Positions 26,654-34,656 of a stretch of 64,000 nt of DNA are shown piece after piece. Under the pieces are notes generated by a model that was given only the letters and a program-made list of their open reading frames with translations, did not search any database and was not told the DNA's origin. Each line of letters starts with the position of its first letter. Within the stretch, counting starts at the first letter, position 1. Location: positions 6,953-70,952 of the forward strand of contig DAIMKZ010000001.1 in assembly GCA_036721445.1 (NCBI GenBank), written 5' to 3'. The stretch comes from UBA4055 sp036721445 (GTDB taxonomy: Bacteria; UBA4055). The position numbers and the translations under genes are program-made.

Positions 26654-27664
26654 TTATTTCCCTTTTATTATTACACCGGATTCTTCCAGTCTTATTTTCA
26701 GCTGAACAGGATCAACCGGTATTATGCTGACATCTTCAACAACGATGGACGCGGCGAAGTTTGCTATCGTACAGGCTTCTTCAAAAGAAGAACCGGCGCA
26801 CATGAAGGCCACAATCGACGAAATCACTGTGTCCCCGGCTCCGGAAACATTTGCTATCTTAGCCGACTGTGCCGGAACGATCTTCATAATTGCGTTACTG
26901 TCGAAAACGGCCATTCCCCGTTCACTCAAAGTGATCACCAAATGTTTTAGTTCGAGCCTGTTCATAAGATCGATCCCGGCTTTCTCGATTTCACTTTCGG
27001 TCCTGATCTTTCTCTTAAGAATATCCTCGGCCTCTTTCAGGTTGGGCTTAAAAACATCTGCACCTTTGTAACTTAAGAAATTCTTCGATTTCGGATCGAC
27101 AGCTGTCAGTATCTTTTGTTCAGCCGATATTTTCATGACGCTTTTTATAATATTAGGAGTCAGAACGCCTTTGTTGTAATCCTGAAATATAACGGCGTCC
27201 ATCCTGCCGGATATACCTGCGAACGACTCAATAAGCTTCTTTTCAATATTTCCCGAAATATAATCCGTGCTTTCTTTATCGAACCTGACTACATGCTGAT
27301 TTAAGGCGAGTATCCTTGTTTTCACTGTGGTCGGTCTTTTTTTGTCGATCAGAATGTTTCCCGTATCCAGACCGTGCGTCCTGAAATTGTCGATAAAGGA
27401 CGATCCGCTCATATCGCTTCCTATGACGCCAAAAGAATGCGCTTTAGCTCCAAGAGACATCACATTAAGACTTACATTCGCAGCACCGCCGGGTTTGATC
27501 TCCTCTCCGGTAACATTTACAACAGGCACGGGAGCTTCGGGGGATATTCTTTCTGTTCTTCCCCAATAATAGACATCGAGCATCACATCGCCTATTACGG
27601 CTATTTTCACACCCTTCATCGCCTTCAGAAAATTCTCATATTCTTTCTGTCTGATCTTTACCAT
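26654..27664 (-). CDS. hldA: D-beta-D-heptose 7-phosphate kinase (RfaE1 / HldE N-domain)
   Basis: A PfkB/ribokinase-family kinase of 336 residues that forms heptose 1,7-bisphosphate in ADP-heptose synthesis. Visible: AVIGDVMLDVYYWGRTERIS near residue 22, the substrate loop PGGAANVSLN near 58, FQDYNKGVLT near 160, and the catalytic base motif VSGAGDTVIS near 270. The stop UAA is immediately followed by the ATG of the adenylyltransferase in the same frame. It overlaps the upstream HAD phosphatase by seven bases; the gmhB-type bisphosphatase of the pathway is not in the window unless that HAD protein fills the role. Confidence 0.9.
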   Translation of the reverse strand: MVKIRQKEYENFLKAMKGVKIAVIGDVMLDVYYWGRTERISPEAPVPVVNVTGEEIKPGGAANVSLNVMSLGAKAHSFGVIGSDMSGSSFIDNFRTHGLDTGNILIDKKRPTTVKTRILALNQHVVRFDKESTDYISGNIEKKLIESFAGISGRMDAVIFQDYNKGVLTPNIIKSVMKISAEQKILTAVDPKSKNFLSYKGADVFKPNLKEAEDILKRKIRTESEIEKAGIDLMNRLELKHLVITLSERGMAVFDSNAIMKIVPAQSAKIANVSGAGDTVISSIVAFMCAGSSFEEACTIANFAASIVVEDVSIIPVDPVQLKIRLEESGVIIKGK

Positions 27665-28275
27665 GGTGTTTTTCCTTTTTTTACATTACCGGCTTTATCA
27701 ACAAAATAAAACTCGGACGACAATCTGAACATTTGCTCATCTCCCCTGGAATTTCCGAAACATATGATCCTGTACTCCGGATCATAGAACTCCGACTCTT
27801 TTATCCTGATTACTTTTTCGGAGTAATTGCAGTTCTTTCTTTTCAGCCTTCCTGTTAATATCCCGTGCTCTTTTTCTGTCTCGGTGCAGATGCAACCGTC
27901 AAAACCGCGTTTCTTTGAAACATAATCCATATAAATATCGGGTGATGCCGTTACTACTATTATTTTACAGCCCAGTTTTCTAAAACTGTCTATTTTTGCT
28001 TTGACTTTGGGGAATATATGAAGCTGCCTGTTGAAACTTTCAAGTTTTTCACTGATTTCGCCTGTGCTCATACCCTTATAGATCAGTTCAAAACTTCTCT
28101 TTTTTGCTTCATCTCTCGTAATGAATTTAAAATAATATTCTACCACGATGAAAATAAGGTCGGGTAGCGATTTGAAAAATTTCTTATAACCCGAGAAAAA
28201 CAGCAGTGACCTGAAATAAGAATCTCCCTTTATATAAGTACCGTCAAAATCTGTAAATACAATCCTGCCGCTCAA
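27658..28275 (-). CDS. HAD subfamily IB phosphatase
   Basis: A 205-residue HAD protein with canonical motifs: VFTDFDGTYIKGD (residues 4-16), motif II IIVVTASPDIYMDYV near residue 98 and motif III/IV CFGNSRGDEQMFRL near 170. Subfamily IB includes phosphoserine phosphatase, phosphatidylglycerophosphatase C and LPS-related phosphatases. A hydrophobic patch (LPDLIFIVVEYYFKF) in the cap could contact membrane or lipid. It lies between a CDP-alcohol phosphatidyltransferase and the heptose kinase, so a phosphatidylglycerophosphate- or similar lipid-phosphatase role fits, paired with the upstream transferase. Heptose bisphosphate is an alternative. Assignment of substrate is inference. Confidence 0.82.
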   Translation of the reverse strand: MSGRIVFTDFDGTYIKGDSYFRSLLFFSGYKKFFKSLPDLIFIVVEYYFKFITRDEAKKRSFELIYKGMSTGEISEKLESFNRQLHIFPKVKAKIDSFRKLGCKIIVVTASPDIYMDYVSKKRGFDGCICTETEKEHGILTGRLKRKNCNYSEKVIRIKESEFYDPEYRIICFGNSRGDEQMFRLSSEFYFVDKAGNVKKGKTPW

Positions 28276-28289
28276 AACTTCGCTCCGTA

Positions 28290-29852
28290 TTATTTTACTT
28301 CAACAAATATCTTCTTACTCCTGCTTCCGTATGAAATTATATTTCCTTTTACTACACTAATTCCCTTAAGATCGCTGTCAGGAGCTGTTAATACCCTTTT
28401 TATCGCATTTTGGATACTTCCCTGGAAAACAGATTTCTCAATATCTACAGTATATATAAGATCCTTCCCTATTTTATTTGCTATCATAAAGATATTTCCG
28501 TTTTTTGAGGATAGGTTCTTAATATAGAATTCGCTCTTGATCTTAAAACTGCTCTGAGAGAGAAGATCCGTTGTATTTTTGAGTTCCGCGACAGGACAGA
28601 AATAAAGATGTCCTGAATAAATATAATCGTTGATCAGAAGATATTTTACTGAATTGAATTCTGCCGCACCGAGAGTGGAAGAAGAGGATAATCCTGTTGA
28701 AAACTCGTTCGTAATATGAATTTTCTTTGACAGCATCAGGCTGTCCTTCTCTATCTCAATCACTTTATTTATGCTATCGTCGATAAGATAAATATGCTCT
28801 CCGATATTTTCGATATCCTTGACATTGGTAATAGATTCCGGAAGATCGCAGTAGAATTGCACGGCTCGATCATTATCTATGCTGTTGTAGACGTATAATC
28901 TTGACAATCTGTTTTTTCTGGATGCAGCTATTATTATCCTGTCATCAGTGCTTGTTATACCCGCTATTCTCAGATCGTCATTTTTCTCGATATTTATCAG
29001 ATCATACGACTGCCATTTGATTGCTTCAGCATTGCTTTCAAATTTATTTTTTACAAGATCGAGAAAATATGGAGAGATCAGGAACATAAGCACTATCATG
29101 AATATACTGCTTATATAATTGTATACTTTTCTGTGACCCGGAGCAAGGCTGAAGAGATAATCGATCAGGGAATAAAGAGTTACGCTGATAACAAGGAACG
29201 AAATAAGGAACGTTACCAGATAGCTTATTTTAAAATCGATGTAGTTCAAAGACAACATCATGGCAGAAAGTACAACCATAAGTCCTATAATGGTATAGAG
29301 GAGCCCTCCTTTTATTTTGAAAATATAAACTACCAGAAGGTTCAGCGCAATGCCTGTCATTAGTGAGTAGATCAGAAAGCGTCCGGGTATAACCCCGCTG
29401 TCCTGGATTGTGTTTATCATCAGCGCGTACATAAGCAGGTACTGGCCTCCGAACTGAACTCCTCCCTTCAGCTTTCCCGAAAACCTGGCGCCCATCACAG
29501 TGCCTGAAAAAGAAGCGAATATTCTTACATAGGCGACAACAATATCCCTGAAAAAAAAGAATACTATGAACCATATGGGGAAAAGTCCGTGATAAGCCAG
29601 CGCGAAAAAATAAAAGAATCTCGATATGGAATCCGAGAGAGGATCAAGTATCTTTCCCAGATCGGTAACCAGCTTGTCTCTTCTCGCAACATATCCGTCG
29701 ATTATATCTGATACTTCGGAAAGGCTCATTATAACATAAGCAATGATAAGAAGTTTGATATTACCGCTGAATATCAGAAGAACTCCTATTATCGTGAGTA
29801 TTATCCTTGATACGGTTATCGCGTTGACCTTATTATAGTACTTTGAATCCAA
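28290..29852 (-). CDS. CDP-alcohol phosphatidyltransferase with long C-terminal extension
   Basis: A 520-residue membrane protein. Residues 1-180 are the transferase domain: the catalytic pattern D-x2-DG-x2-AR-x8-G-x3-D-x3-D is complete, beginning at DIIDGYVARR near residue 49, with about six membrane helices. This family swaps CMP of a CDP-lipid for an alcohol such as glycerol phosphate or inositol. Additional helices continue to about residue 265 (ISSIFMIVLMFLISPYFLDL). Residues 270-520 are a soluble beta-rich region with repeated strand-turn units (LRIAGITSTDDRIIIAASR; IENIGEHIYLIDDSINKVI) like a beta-propeller. Ordinary family members are about 200 residues, so this is an unusual fusion. 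It has its own promoter at 29884-29912. Confidence 0.82.
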   Translation of the reverse strand: MDSKYYNKVNAITVSRIILTIIGVLLIFSGNIKLLIIAYVIMSLSEVSDIIDGYVARRDKLVTDLGKILDPLSDSISRFFYFFALAYHGLFPIWFIVFFFFRDIVVAYVRIFASFSGTVMGARFSGKLKGGVQFGGQYLLMYALMINTIQDSGVIPGRFLIYSLMTGIALNLLVVYIFKIKGGLLYTIIGLMVVLSAMMLSLNYIDFKISYLVTFLISFLVISVTLYSLIDYLFSLAPGHRKVYNYISSIFMIVLMFLISPYFLDLVKNKFESNAEAIKWQSYDLINIEKNDDLRIAGITSTDDRIIIAASRKNRLSRLYVYNSIDNDRAVQFYCDLPESITNVKDIENIGEHIYLIDDSINKVIEIEKDSLMLSKKIHITNEFSTGLSSSSTLGAAEFNSVKYLLINDYIYSGHLYFCPVAELKNTTDLLSQSSFKIKSEFYIKNLSSKNGNIFMIANKIGKDLIYTVDIEKSVFQGSIQNAIKRVLTAPDSDLKGISVVKGNIISYGSRSKKIFVEVK

Positions 29853-29883
29853 TTTTCCGCCGTTTATCTTTATATCAGATAAG

Positions 29884-29912
29884 AATATAATAAATTATAA
29901 TTGTATTGTCAT
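29884..29912 (-). promoter_or_regulatory. Promoter for the phosphatidyltransferase - hldE series
   Basis: Minus-strand ATGACA (29907-29912), 17-base spacer, TATATT (29884-29889), in the 75-base gap after the glycosyltransferase stop. Confidence 0.45.
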
Positions 29913-29927
29913 CATAAATGTTGAATC

Positions 29928-31052
29928 CTAGTCCGCAATTTTCACCAGTTCCTTCTCTATACTTTCCCAAACAAGTTCTGATTCAGCTTTTATACAATTG
30001 CTCTTATATGAATTGTATTTTCTATCATCATTAAGCAGACCGTTTATCTTTTCAGCTATAACATCTTCATTTTCCGGATCAGTAACTTCACCGACGTTGT
30101 AACCTTTAATATATCTCGACATTTCAGGAAAATCGGATGCTATCTGCGGGATTTGAGCCTGTATCAGTTCGAACATTTTATTCGGTGCGGAATAGTAATA
30201 GCTTTTACCATAATTCTTTATCAGGCACAGACCGATATACGCGCAGACTGTGTAATTGATAAGTTCACTGTGCGGAAAAGGACCTGCAAAATATACCCGG
30301 TGACCTATGCGGAGCTTAGCTGCGAGATCTCTGAGCCTGTACTTTTCCGATCCGTCTCCGATAAGAACAAGAACGGCGCACTCATCAACCTTTACGAACG
30401 ATCTGATAATTCCGTCCAAACCGTTGTTTACAAGAAAATGACCCTGATACAGAACGATCCTCTTGGCCTTATCGATACCTGCAGTATCGTGAAGAATATC
30501 CTTGTTTGCAGGGATATCTTTCTTTAACGGCAGGTTCGTAAAGACACGAACTTCCTTAATCCTGTATATACTTTCGAGCTCTTTCGCTATAGGTGCTGAT
30601 ACTGTGATGACACTTTTTGCGCCTTTAATAAAGGCCTTTTCATAACTGGTCCAGAATTTTTTAGCCGCGGGTCTGTCCTCGACCTGCGAATTTCCGTGCC
30701 AGAATTCATGAGCGTCGTAGATATAAGGTTTCCTTTTGAGTCTCGACGCAAAAAAAACAGGAAGCAGAGGAAAGATGTCGTGAGAATAGAGGACCGTGCA
30801 TTTTTCGAAAATAAGAACCAAGAAAAGTTTTACCCAGAATATCATAATGTTAAGGACAAGCGGCAGAGTTTTAAAAAGTCTGATCCTCTCGTTTTCTATC
30901 CCTTCCCAGCCTTTAAGTTCATCATTATCATACCTGATACCTATTACTTTGACCTCATAGCCGTTTTTCAAAAAGCTACGCGCGACCTTGTACCCCCTAT
31001 ACTCATGGTGAAGCGTGTCAAAAACAGCGAATATTATCTTTTTTCTGATCAA
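29928..31052 (-). CDS. Glycosyltransferase, GT4/GT-B type
   Basis: A 374-residue GT-B fold enzyme. The N-terminal domain has LYSHDIFPLLPVFFASRL and YIYDAHEFWHGNS near residue 120, the C-terminal domain RIVLYQGHFLVNNGLDGIIR, VLIGDGSEKYRLRDLA and the nucleotide-sugar loop SAPNKMFELIQAQIPQIAS with the family's Glu near residue 308. A hydrophobic stretch (LVLNIMIFWVKLFLVLIF) suggests membrane association. It probably adds a sugar to a lipid-linked or surface glycan. Its start overlaps the NlpC-like gene stop by four bases. Donor and acceptor cannot be read. Confidence 0.86.
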   Translation of the reverse strand: MIRKKIIFAVFDTLHHEYRGYKVARSFLKNGYEVKVIGIRYDNDELKGWEGIENERIRLFKTLPLVLNIMIFWVKLFLVLIFEKCTVLYSHDIFPLLPVFFASRLKRKPYIYDAHEFWHGNSQVEDRPAAKKFWTSYEKAFIKGAKSVITVSAPIAKELESIYRIKEVRVFTNLPLKKDIPANKDILHDTAGIDKAKRIVLYQGHFLVNNGLDGIIRSFVKVDECAVLVLIGDGSEKYRLRDLAAKLRIGHRVYFAGPFPHSELINYTVCAYIGLCLIKNYGKSYYYSAPNKMFELIQAQIPQIASDFPEMSRYIKGYNVGEVTDPENEDVIAEKINGLLNDDRKYNSYKSNCIKAESELVWESIEKELVKIAD

Positions 31053-31837
31053 TTAAGTATATCTTTATTTAATCTGTAGAATCCCTTAAAATTTTCAGGT
31101 TTAAGCCAGTAATAGCTCAATCCCTGCGTGTCTGATTTAACTACTTTATTTTTTGATTCCGACGCGTAAATAACATTAAAACTGTCTGGGGATGAAACAT
31201 CCGTTATCATTCCGAACATTCCGTCATTCAATACTACCAGATCTCCGTTCCTGATATCGTTTTTCTTTAACTTTGATGAATTTTTTAGTATTTCTTTTGA
31301 ATCCATGTAACCTTTGAACTTCATCTTGTTCTCTGCAGCGGAATTTCTCCATATAGCACATATAAGATGTGAATTGTCCGCAGCTCTGTCTTTATCCGGA
31401 TCGGCACCGAGCCTGAATTTCAGGCCCTCATATTTTGACGCCCACTTATTGACCGAAACCGCGAAATTTAGAGGTACGGATACGGTCGGATCTGCGCTTT
31501 TCTGTTCGAAATTTGAGGCGAATTCATCTTCGAACTGTGCGGTCATTTCATCCTCTCCGTCAAAATACTCGCCGTCAATTCTGTTCTGTTCGGCATCGTC
31601 CGCCGCCGGATCGAATTTCTGTTCTTTTTCCGAGGCAGCAGACGCTTTTTTATCTTTAAGATTTTCAATTTTTTCACCGGTCCTGACATTTTTATCATGG
31701 TCATAGAACATAAAATACCAAACAGCAGCTGCTGCAATTACAAGAATAATCAGTGCCGTGAAAATATCGAAAATGCGGGCAAAGAAACCTCCTTTGCTTT
31801 TCTTACTGCTTTTTTTCATTCTGCTTTTTTTTGCCAT
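31049..31837 (-). CDS. Membrane-anchored protein with degenerate NlpC/P60-like domain
   Basis: A 262-residue protein: a very basic N-terminus (MAKKSRMKKSSKKSKGG), one membrane helix (IFTALIILVIAAAAVWYFMF, about residues 28-47), an acidic linker rich in Asp/Glu (about 55-120), and a C-terminal domain (about 125-262). The domain has the NlpC/P60 spacing: YEGLKFRLGADPD, then DNSHLICAIWRNSA where DCSGLV with catalytic Cys is expected, then DIRNGDLVVLNDGMFGMITD where GDLV..HVGIY is expected. The Cys is Asn and the His is missing, so the domain appears inactive and may bind peptidoglycan. This reading is by pattern and needs a profile search. It overlaps the glycosyltransferase by four bases. Confidence 0.7.
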   Translation of the reverse strand: MAKKSRMKKSSKKSKGGFFARIFDIFTALIILVIAAAAVWYFMFYDHDKNVRTGEKIENLKDKKASAASEKEQKFDPAADDAEQNRIDGEYFDGEDEMTAQFEDEFASNFEQKSADPTVSVPLNFAVSVNKWASKYEGLKFRLGADPDKDRAADNSHLICAIWRNSAAENKMKFKGYMDSKEILKNSSKLKKNDIRNGDLVVLNDGMFGMITDVSSPDSFNVIYASESKNKVVKSDTQGLSYYWLKPENFKGFYRLNKDILN

Positions 31838-31864
31838 AATCTTTCATCCCTGTTTTTACATAAT

Positions 31865-32443
31865 TCATATCAGATATACAAAGAGCTGAAAACATCCTAT
31901 TATGAACCCGAGCACTCCGCCGAAATAAGTTACATATGCAAGCTGTGTTCTCGTTACGCTCAGGATTATCTCTTCAAGCCTTTCAAGTGAAAATTCTCTT
32001 ACTTTTGTTTTTACCGTCTCCCTGATGTCAAGTTCTTCTAGTACTGCGGGAAGCTCTTTATCCATCATTTCGATCACTTTATCAGAGATCATCTTTTTAA
32101 TATCGGATGTTATGAAGGACGAGAGAATTCCGAACTGACCGTACATATTTTCGAGAGCATCGTATATCTTTCTTCTTACAGATTCTTTTCTGAATAGTTC
32201 ATGAAGCGAATCGTTCGTCAGAAGGTGATCCCCGACAGTGTTCCCAATTTTCTCGGCAAGATTATCGTGCTCTTTGGGTATTACCCCCGGAGTAAAAGGA
32301 ATCCTGAGCCCGAAGATGATCACAGGATTGAACGGCCTGAAAAGCATCTTTATTGCGAGATAGTTGGTAAGCAACCCGATCAGCGCACCTATCAGCGGTG
32401 GCAGTATATACTTCAGAATTTCAATACTCAATTCACACCTCAT
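31865..32443 (-). CDS. DUF445-family membrane protein (short form)
   Basis: A 192-residue protein of the DUF445/YheB-like family of unknown function. The N-terminal helix and following segment (PPLIGALIGLLTNYLAIKM, LFRPF, IPFTPGVIPKEHDNLAEKIG) are the family signature, and the C-terminus (TRTQLAYVTYFGGVLGFIIG) is the second membrane helix. The middle is helical and charged. Larger relatives have about 380 residues; here the central helical region is much shorter, though both ends are intact. It overlaps the methyltransferase by 11 bases. Confidence 0.88.
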   Translation of the reverse strand: MRCELSIEILKYILPPLIGALIGLLTNYLAIKMLFRPFNPVIIFGLRIPFTPGVIPKEHDNLAEKIGNTVGDHLLTNDSLHELFRKESVRRKIYDALENMYGQFGILSSFITSDIKKMISDKVIEMMDKELPAVLEELDIRETVKTKVREFSLERLEEIILSVTRTQLAYVTYFGGVLGFIIGCFQLFVYLI

Positions 32444-33170
32444 TTGTTTTTACAGCTACTGCCTGATACCTGTCAAGTTTCTTGTTCCGCGTCTGCTTTC
32501 TGCTCAGGAAAGGAAGCAGTTTTACTAATTTAAATCCGTTTTGTTTTAGAAGCTCTTTTATCTCTGTTGGTGAATAGCCTCTTTCATAATGAGTTTCCTC
32601 AAAAGTGACGAACCTTCCGTCCTTTTCCTTTATAAAGAACTTCATCCTGCATTCCAGAATAAGAGTGTCCATATCGAATTCGGAATCATAGGAAATAAAA
32701 AAATCTTCAGTCTCCTCGATCTTAACCCCTTCCCATTCATTTACAAGACCGTAGATCGAATTAAAATCGAACAGGAGAAGACCGTCTTCATTTAAAACTT
32801 TATTACAGCCTCTGAAAAACGATAACAGATCTTTGGTTTTTTTAAGGTAATTCACAGTATCGAAAACTGATATCAGATTATCATATTTTTTGTCCGATCT
32901 GAAATTTTTCATATCGCCGACGGCAAATTCGCTTCCGGGCAATTTTTTCCTGGAAATATTCACCATTTCACGGCTGATGTCGAAACCTGACACTTTGTAA
33001 CCAAGCTGCCTGAAGTAGACAAGCTCCTCGGAAGTACCGCAGCCGGCATCCAGTATATTTGTCCTTTTTCCTCCTGACGACAAGATAAGATCATCTAGAC
33101 AGTCAACGAGCTCCTGATAATCAAAAGGGCTCATTATAAGATCGTAATACTTCGCAATTCTGTCAAACAT
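32433..33170 (-). CDS. Class I SAM-dependent methyltransferase
   Basis: A 245-residue cytosolic methyltransferase. Motif I ILDAGCGTSEELVYF near residue 39, post-I VSGFDISREMV near 60, the acidic FAVGDMKNF near 82 and motif IV/V LISVFDTVNYL near 98 give the standard seven-strand fold. The substrate-side region (EETHYERGYSPTEIKELL near residue 195) resembles small-molecule methyltransferases. It starts one base after overlapping the inositol monophosphatase stop, and overlaps DUF445. Substrate unknown. Confidence 0.88.
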   Translation of the reverse strand: MFDRIAKYYDLIMSPFDYQELVDCLDDLILSSGGKRTNILDAGCGTSEELVYFRQLGYKVSGFDISREMVNISRKKLPGSEFAVGDMKNFRSDKKYDNLISVFDTVNYLKKTKDLLSFFRGCNKVLNEDGLLLFDFNSIYGLVNEWEGVKIEETEDFFISYDSEFDMDTLILECRMKFFIKEKDGRFVTFEETHYERGYSPTEIKELLKQNGFKLVKLLPFLSRKQTRNKKLDRYQAVAVKTNEV

Positions 33171-33961
33171 TACTGCTCATCCTTTAAGTGTTTATTTATT
33201 ATTCTGAACATATCCCCGAAAACGGCCGGTTGCGCGCATATAATGCACCCGTTGTTTAGAAAACCGCCTTCTCCCCTAAAGTCACTTACAGCTGCTCCCG
33301 CTTCCTTCGCGATTACAACTCCTGCGGCCATATCCCAAGGTGACAGCCACCCTTCAAAGAATCCGTCGAACCTTCCCGCAGCAACATAGGCAAGATCAAG
33401 TGCCGCACTTCCCATTCTGCGTATTCCTGAAGATGAAGCTAGTATTTCCGACAGACAGGTAAAATATTTATCTCTCTTACAGGGTCTTCTGAATGGCATA
33501 CCGGTGGCTATCAGACATTGACTTATTACTTTAGGGGACGATACCTGAATTTTACTTCCGTTCAAAAACGATCCTCCTCCCTTAAAGGCATGGAAAAATT
33601 CATCTGAGTAAGGGTCATATATTACACCTGCCTGAATATCGCCTTCCGTATAAAAACCTATTGAAACGGCGCTGTGCTTCAGTCCGTGTATAAAATTGGT
33701 CGTTCCGTCTAGAGGGTCGATTATCCACAGATCGTTTTTGGGCTCAAAGCTGCCGCCGTCCTCCTCGGCCAGAAAGTTATGGTCCGGAAATTCCTGCAGG
33801 ATGATATTTTTTATCATATCCTGACATTTGACATCTGTTTCTGTTATGTAATCCGAAGGTGATTTTATTGTAATTCCGGAAGGCTCGGATTCTCTGATCA
33901 CTTCTCCTGCTGCGCGTGCCGCCTTAACTGATATCTGAATTATTTTCGAAAGAGCTACCAT
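33170..33961 (-). CDS. Inositol monophosphatase-family protein (SuhB-like)
   Basis: A Mg-dependent phosphatase of 263 residues. The metal-binding motifs are complete: EEDGGS near residue 66, WIIDPLDGTTNFIHG near 84 and SPWDMAAGVVIAKEAGA near 210. The family dephosphorylates inositol 1-phosphate, or in some bacteria histidinol phosphate, fructose bisphosphate or PAP; SuhB also acts in rRNA antitermination. Nothing here separates these roles, although an upstream phosphatidyltransferase in the same series could use inositol-type alcohols. It overlaps the TPR gene by seven bases and the methyltransferase by one. Confidence 0.9.
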   Translation of the reverse strand: MVALSKIIQISVKAARAAGEVIRESEPSGITIKSPSDYITETDVKCQDMIKNIILQEFPDHNFLAEEDGGSFEPKNDLWIIDPLDGTTNFIHGLKHSAVSIGFYTEGDIQAGVIYDPYSDEFFHAFKGGGSFLNGSKIQVSSPKVISQCLIATGMPFRRPCKRDKYFTCLSEILASSSGIRRMGSAALDLAYVAAGRFDGFFEGWLSPWDMAAGVVIAKEAGAAVSDFRGEGGFLNNGCIICAQPAVFGDMFRIINKHLKDEQ

Positions 33962-34656
33962 TTTACTTTTTTCCTGTTCAGATAATGCTGAGCTTCTTTA
34001 TGTCCCAGCCTTGCAGCTTTCTTTGTGTAGAAAAGATTTTTATCTCTCTGTTTCATTGTTTCATAAACGATCCCGATATTGTAATATGCATCTGCGTGAT
34101 TTTTATCAAGCTCTATCGCTTTCATATAATGATTCAACGCCATTTCCATGAAACCTTTAGCATATAAAGACGCTCCGATATTGTTATTGATGTCGGCGGA
34201 ATTCGGGTCGAGTTCAAGAGCTTTCCTGTAATACGCAAGAGCCTCATCGTAATCTTTCAGAACATGATATACACCTCCGAGTCCTTTATATGCCGCCGGC
34301 GAACCGGGATTTAGTTCCGCGACCTTCAGATAGGATTCAACTGCATGGTTATAGTAACCTTTTTTACGGTATGCTATGGCTTTGTTAAGATAAGCCTCGT
34401 GATAATCCTTATTGACGGCAATAGCCTGATTGTAATAAATGATCGCCTTATCATAATCACCCAGCTTCACATGGCAGACGCCGAGATTATAATACCCCTC
34501 CGCAAATCCGGGATTTTTTTTCACTGATTTCTCAAAATGAGATATAGCCTGAATTACCATACCTTTCTGATAGGCTTCAATTCCGTCTGCGAAGAAATTA
34601 TCAGCTTTTACTTCGGCAGCTGACAGCATCAGTATCAAAAATAAATATTTAAGCAT
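33955..34656 (-). CDS. Exported TPR-repeat protein
   Basis: About 233 residues: a signal peptide (MLKYLFLILMLSAAEVKA) and then five to six tandem 34-residue tetratricopeptide repeats with the classic form (EGYYNLGVCHVKLGDYDKAI; AAYKGLGGVYHVLKDYDEAL; DAYYNIGIVYETMKQRDKNL). It is a periplasmic protein-interaction scaffold. The longest frame starts at 34677, but the ATG at 34656 has GGAGAG immediately upstream and begins the signal peptide, so it is chosen. It overlaps the aminotransferase stop by eight bases and the phosphatase start by seven. Confidence 0.86.
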   Translation of the reverse strand: MLKYLFLILMLSAAEVKADNFFADGIEAYQKGMVIQAISHFEKSVKKNPGFAEGYYNLGVCHVKLGDYDKAIIYYNQAIAVNKDYHEAYLNKAIAYRKKGYYNHAVESYLKVAELNPGSPAAYKGLGGVYHVLKDYDEALAYYRKALELDPNSADINNNIGASLYAKGFMEMALNHYMKAIELDKNHADAYYNIGIVYETMKQRDKNLFYTKKAARLGHKEAQHYLNRKKVKW

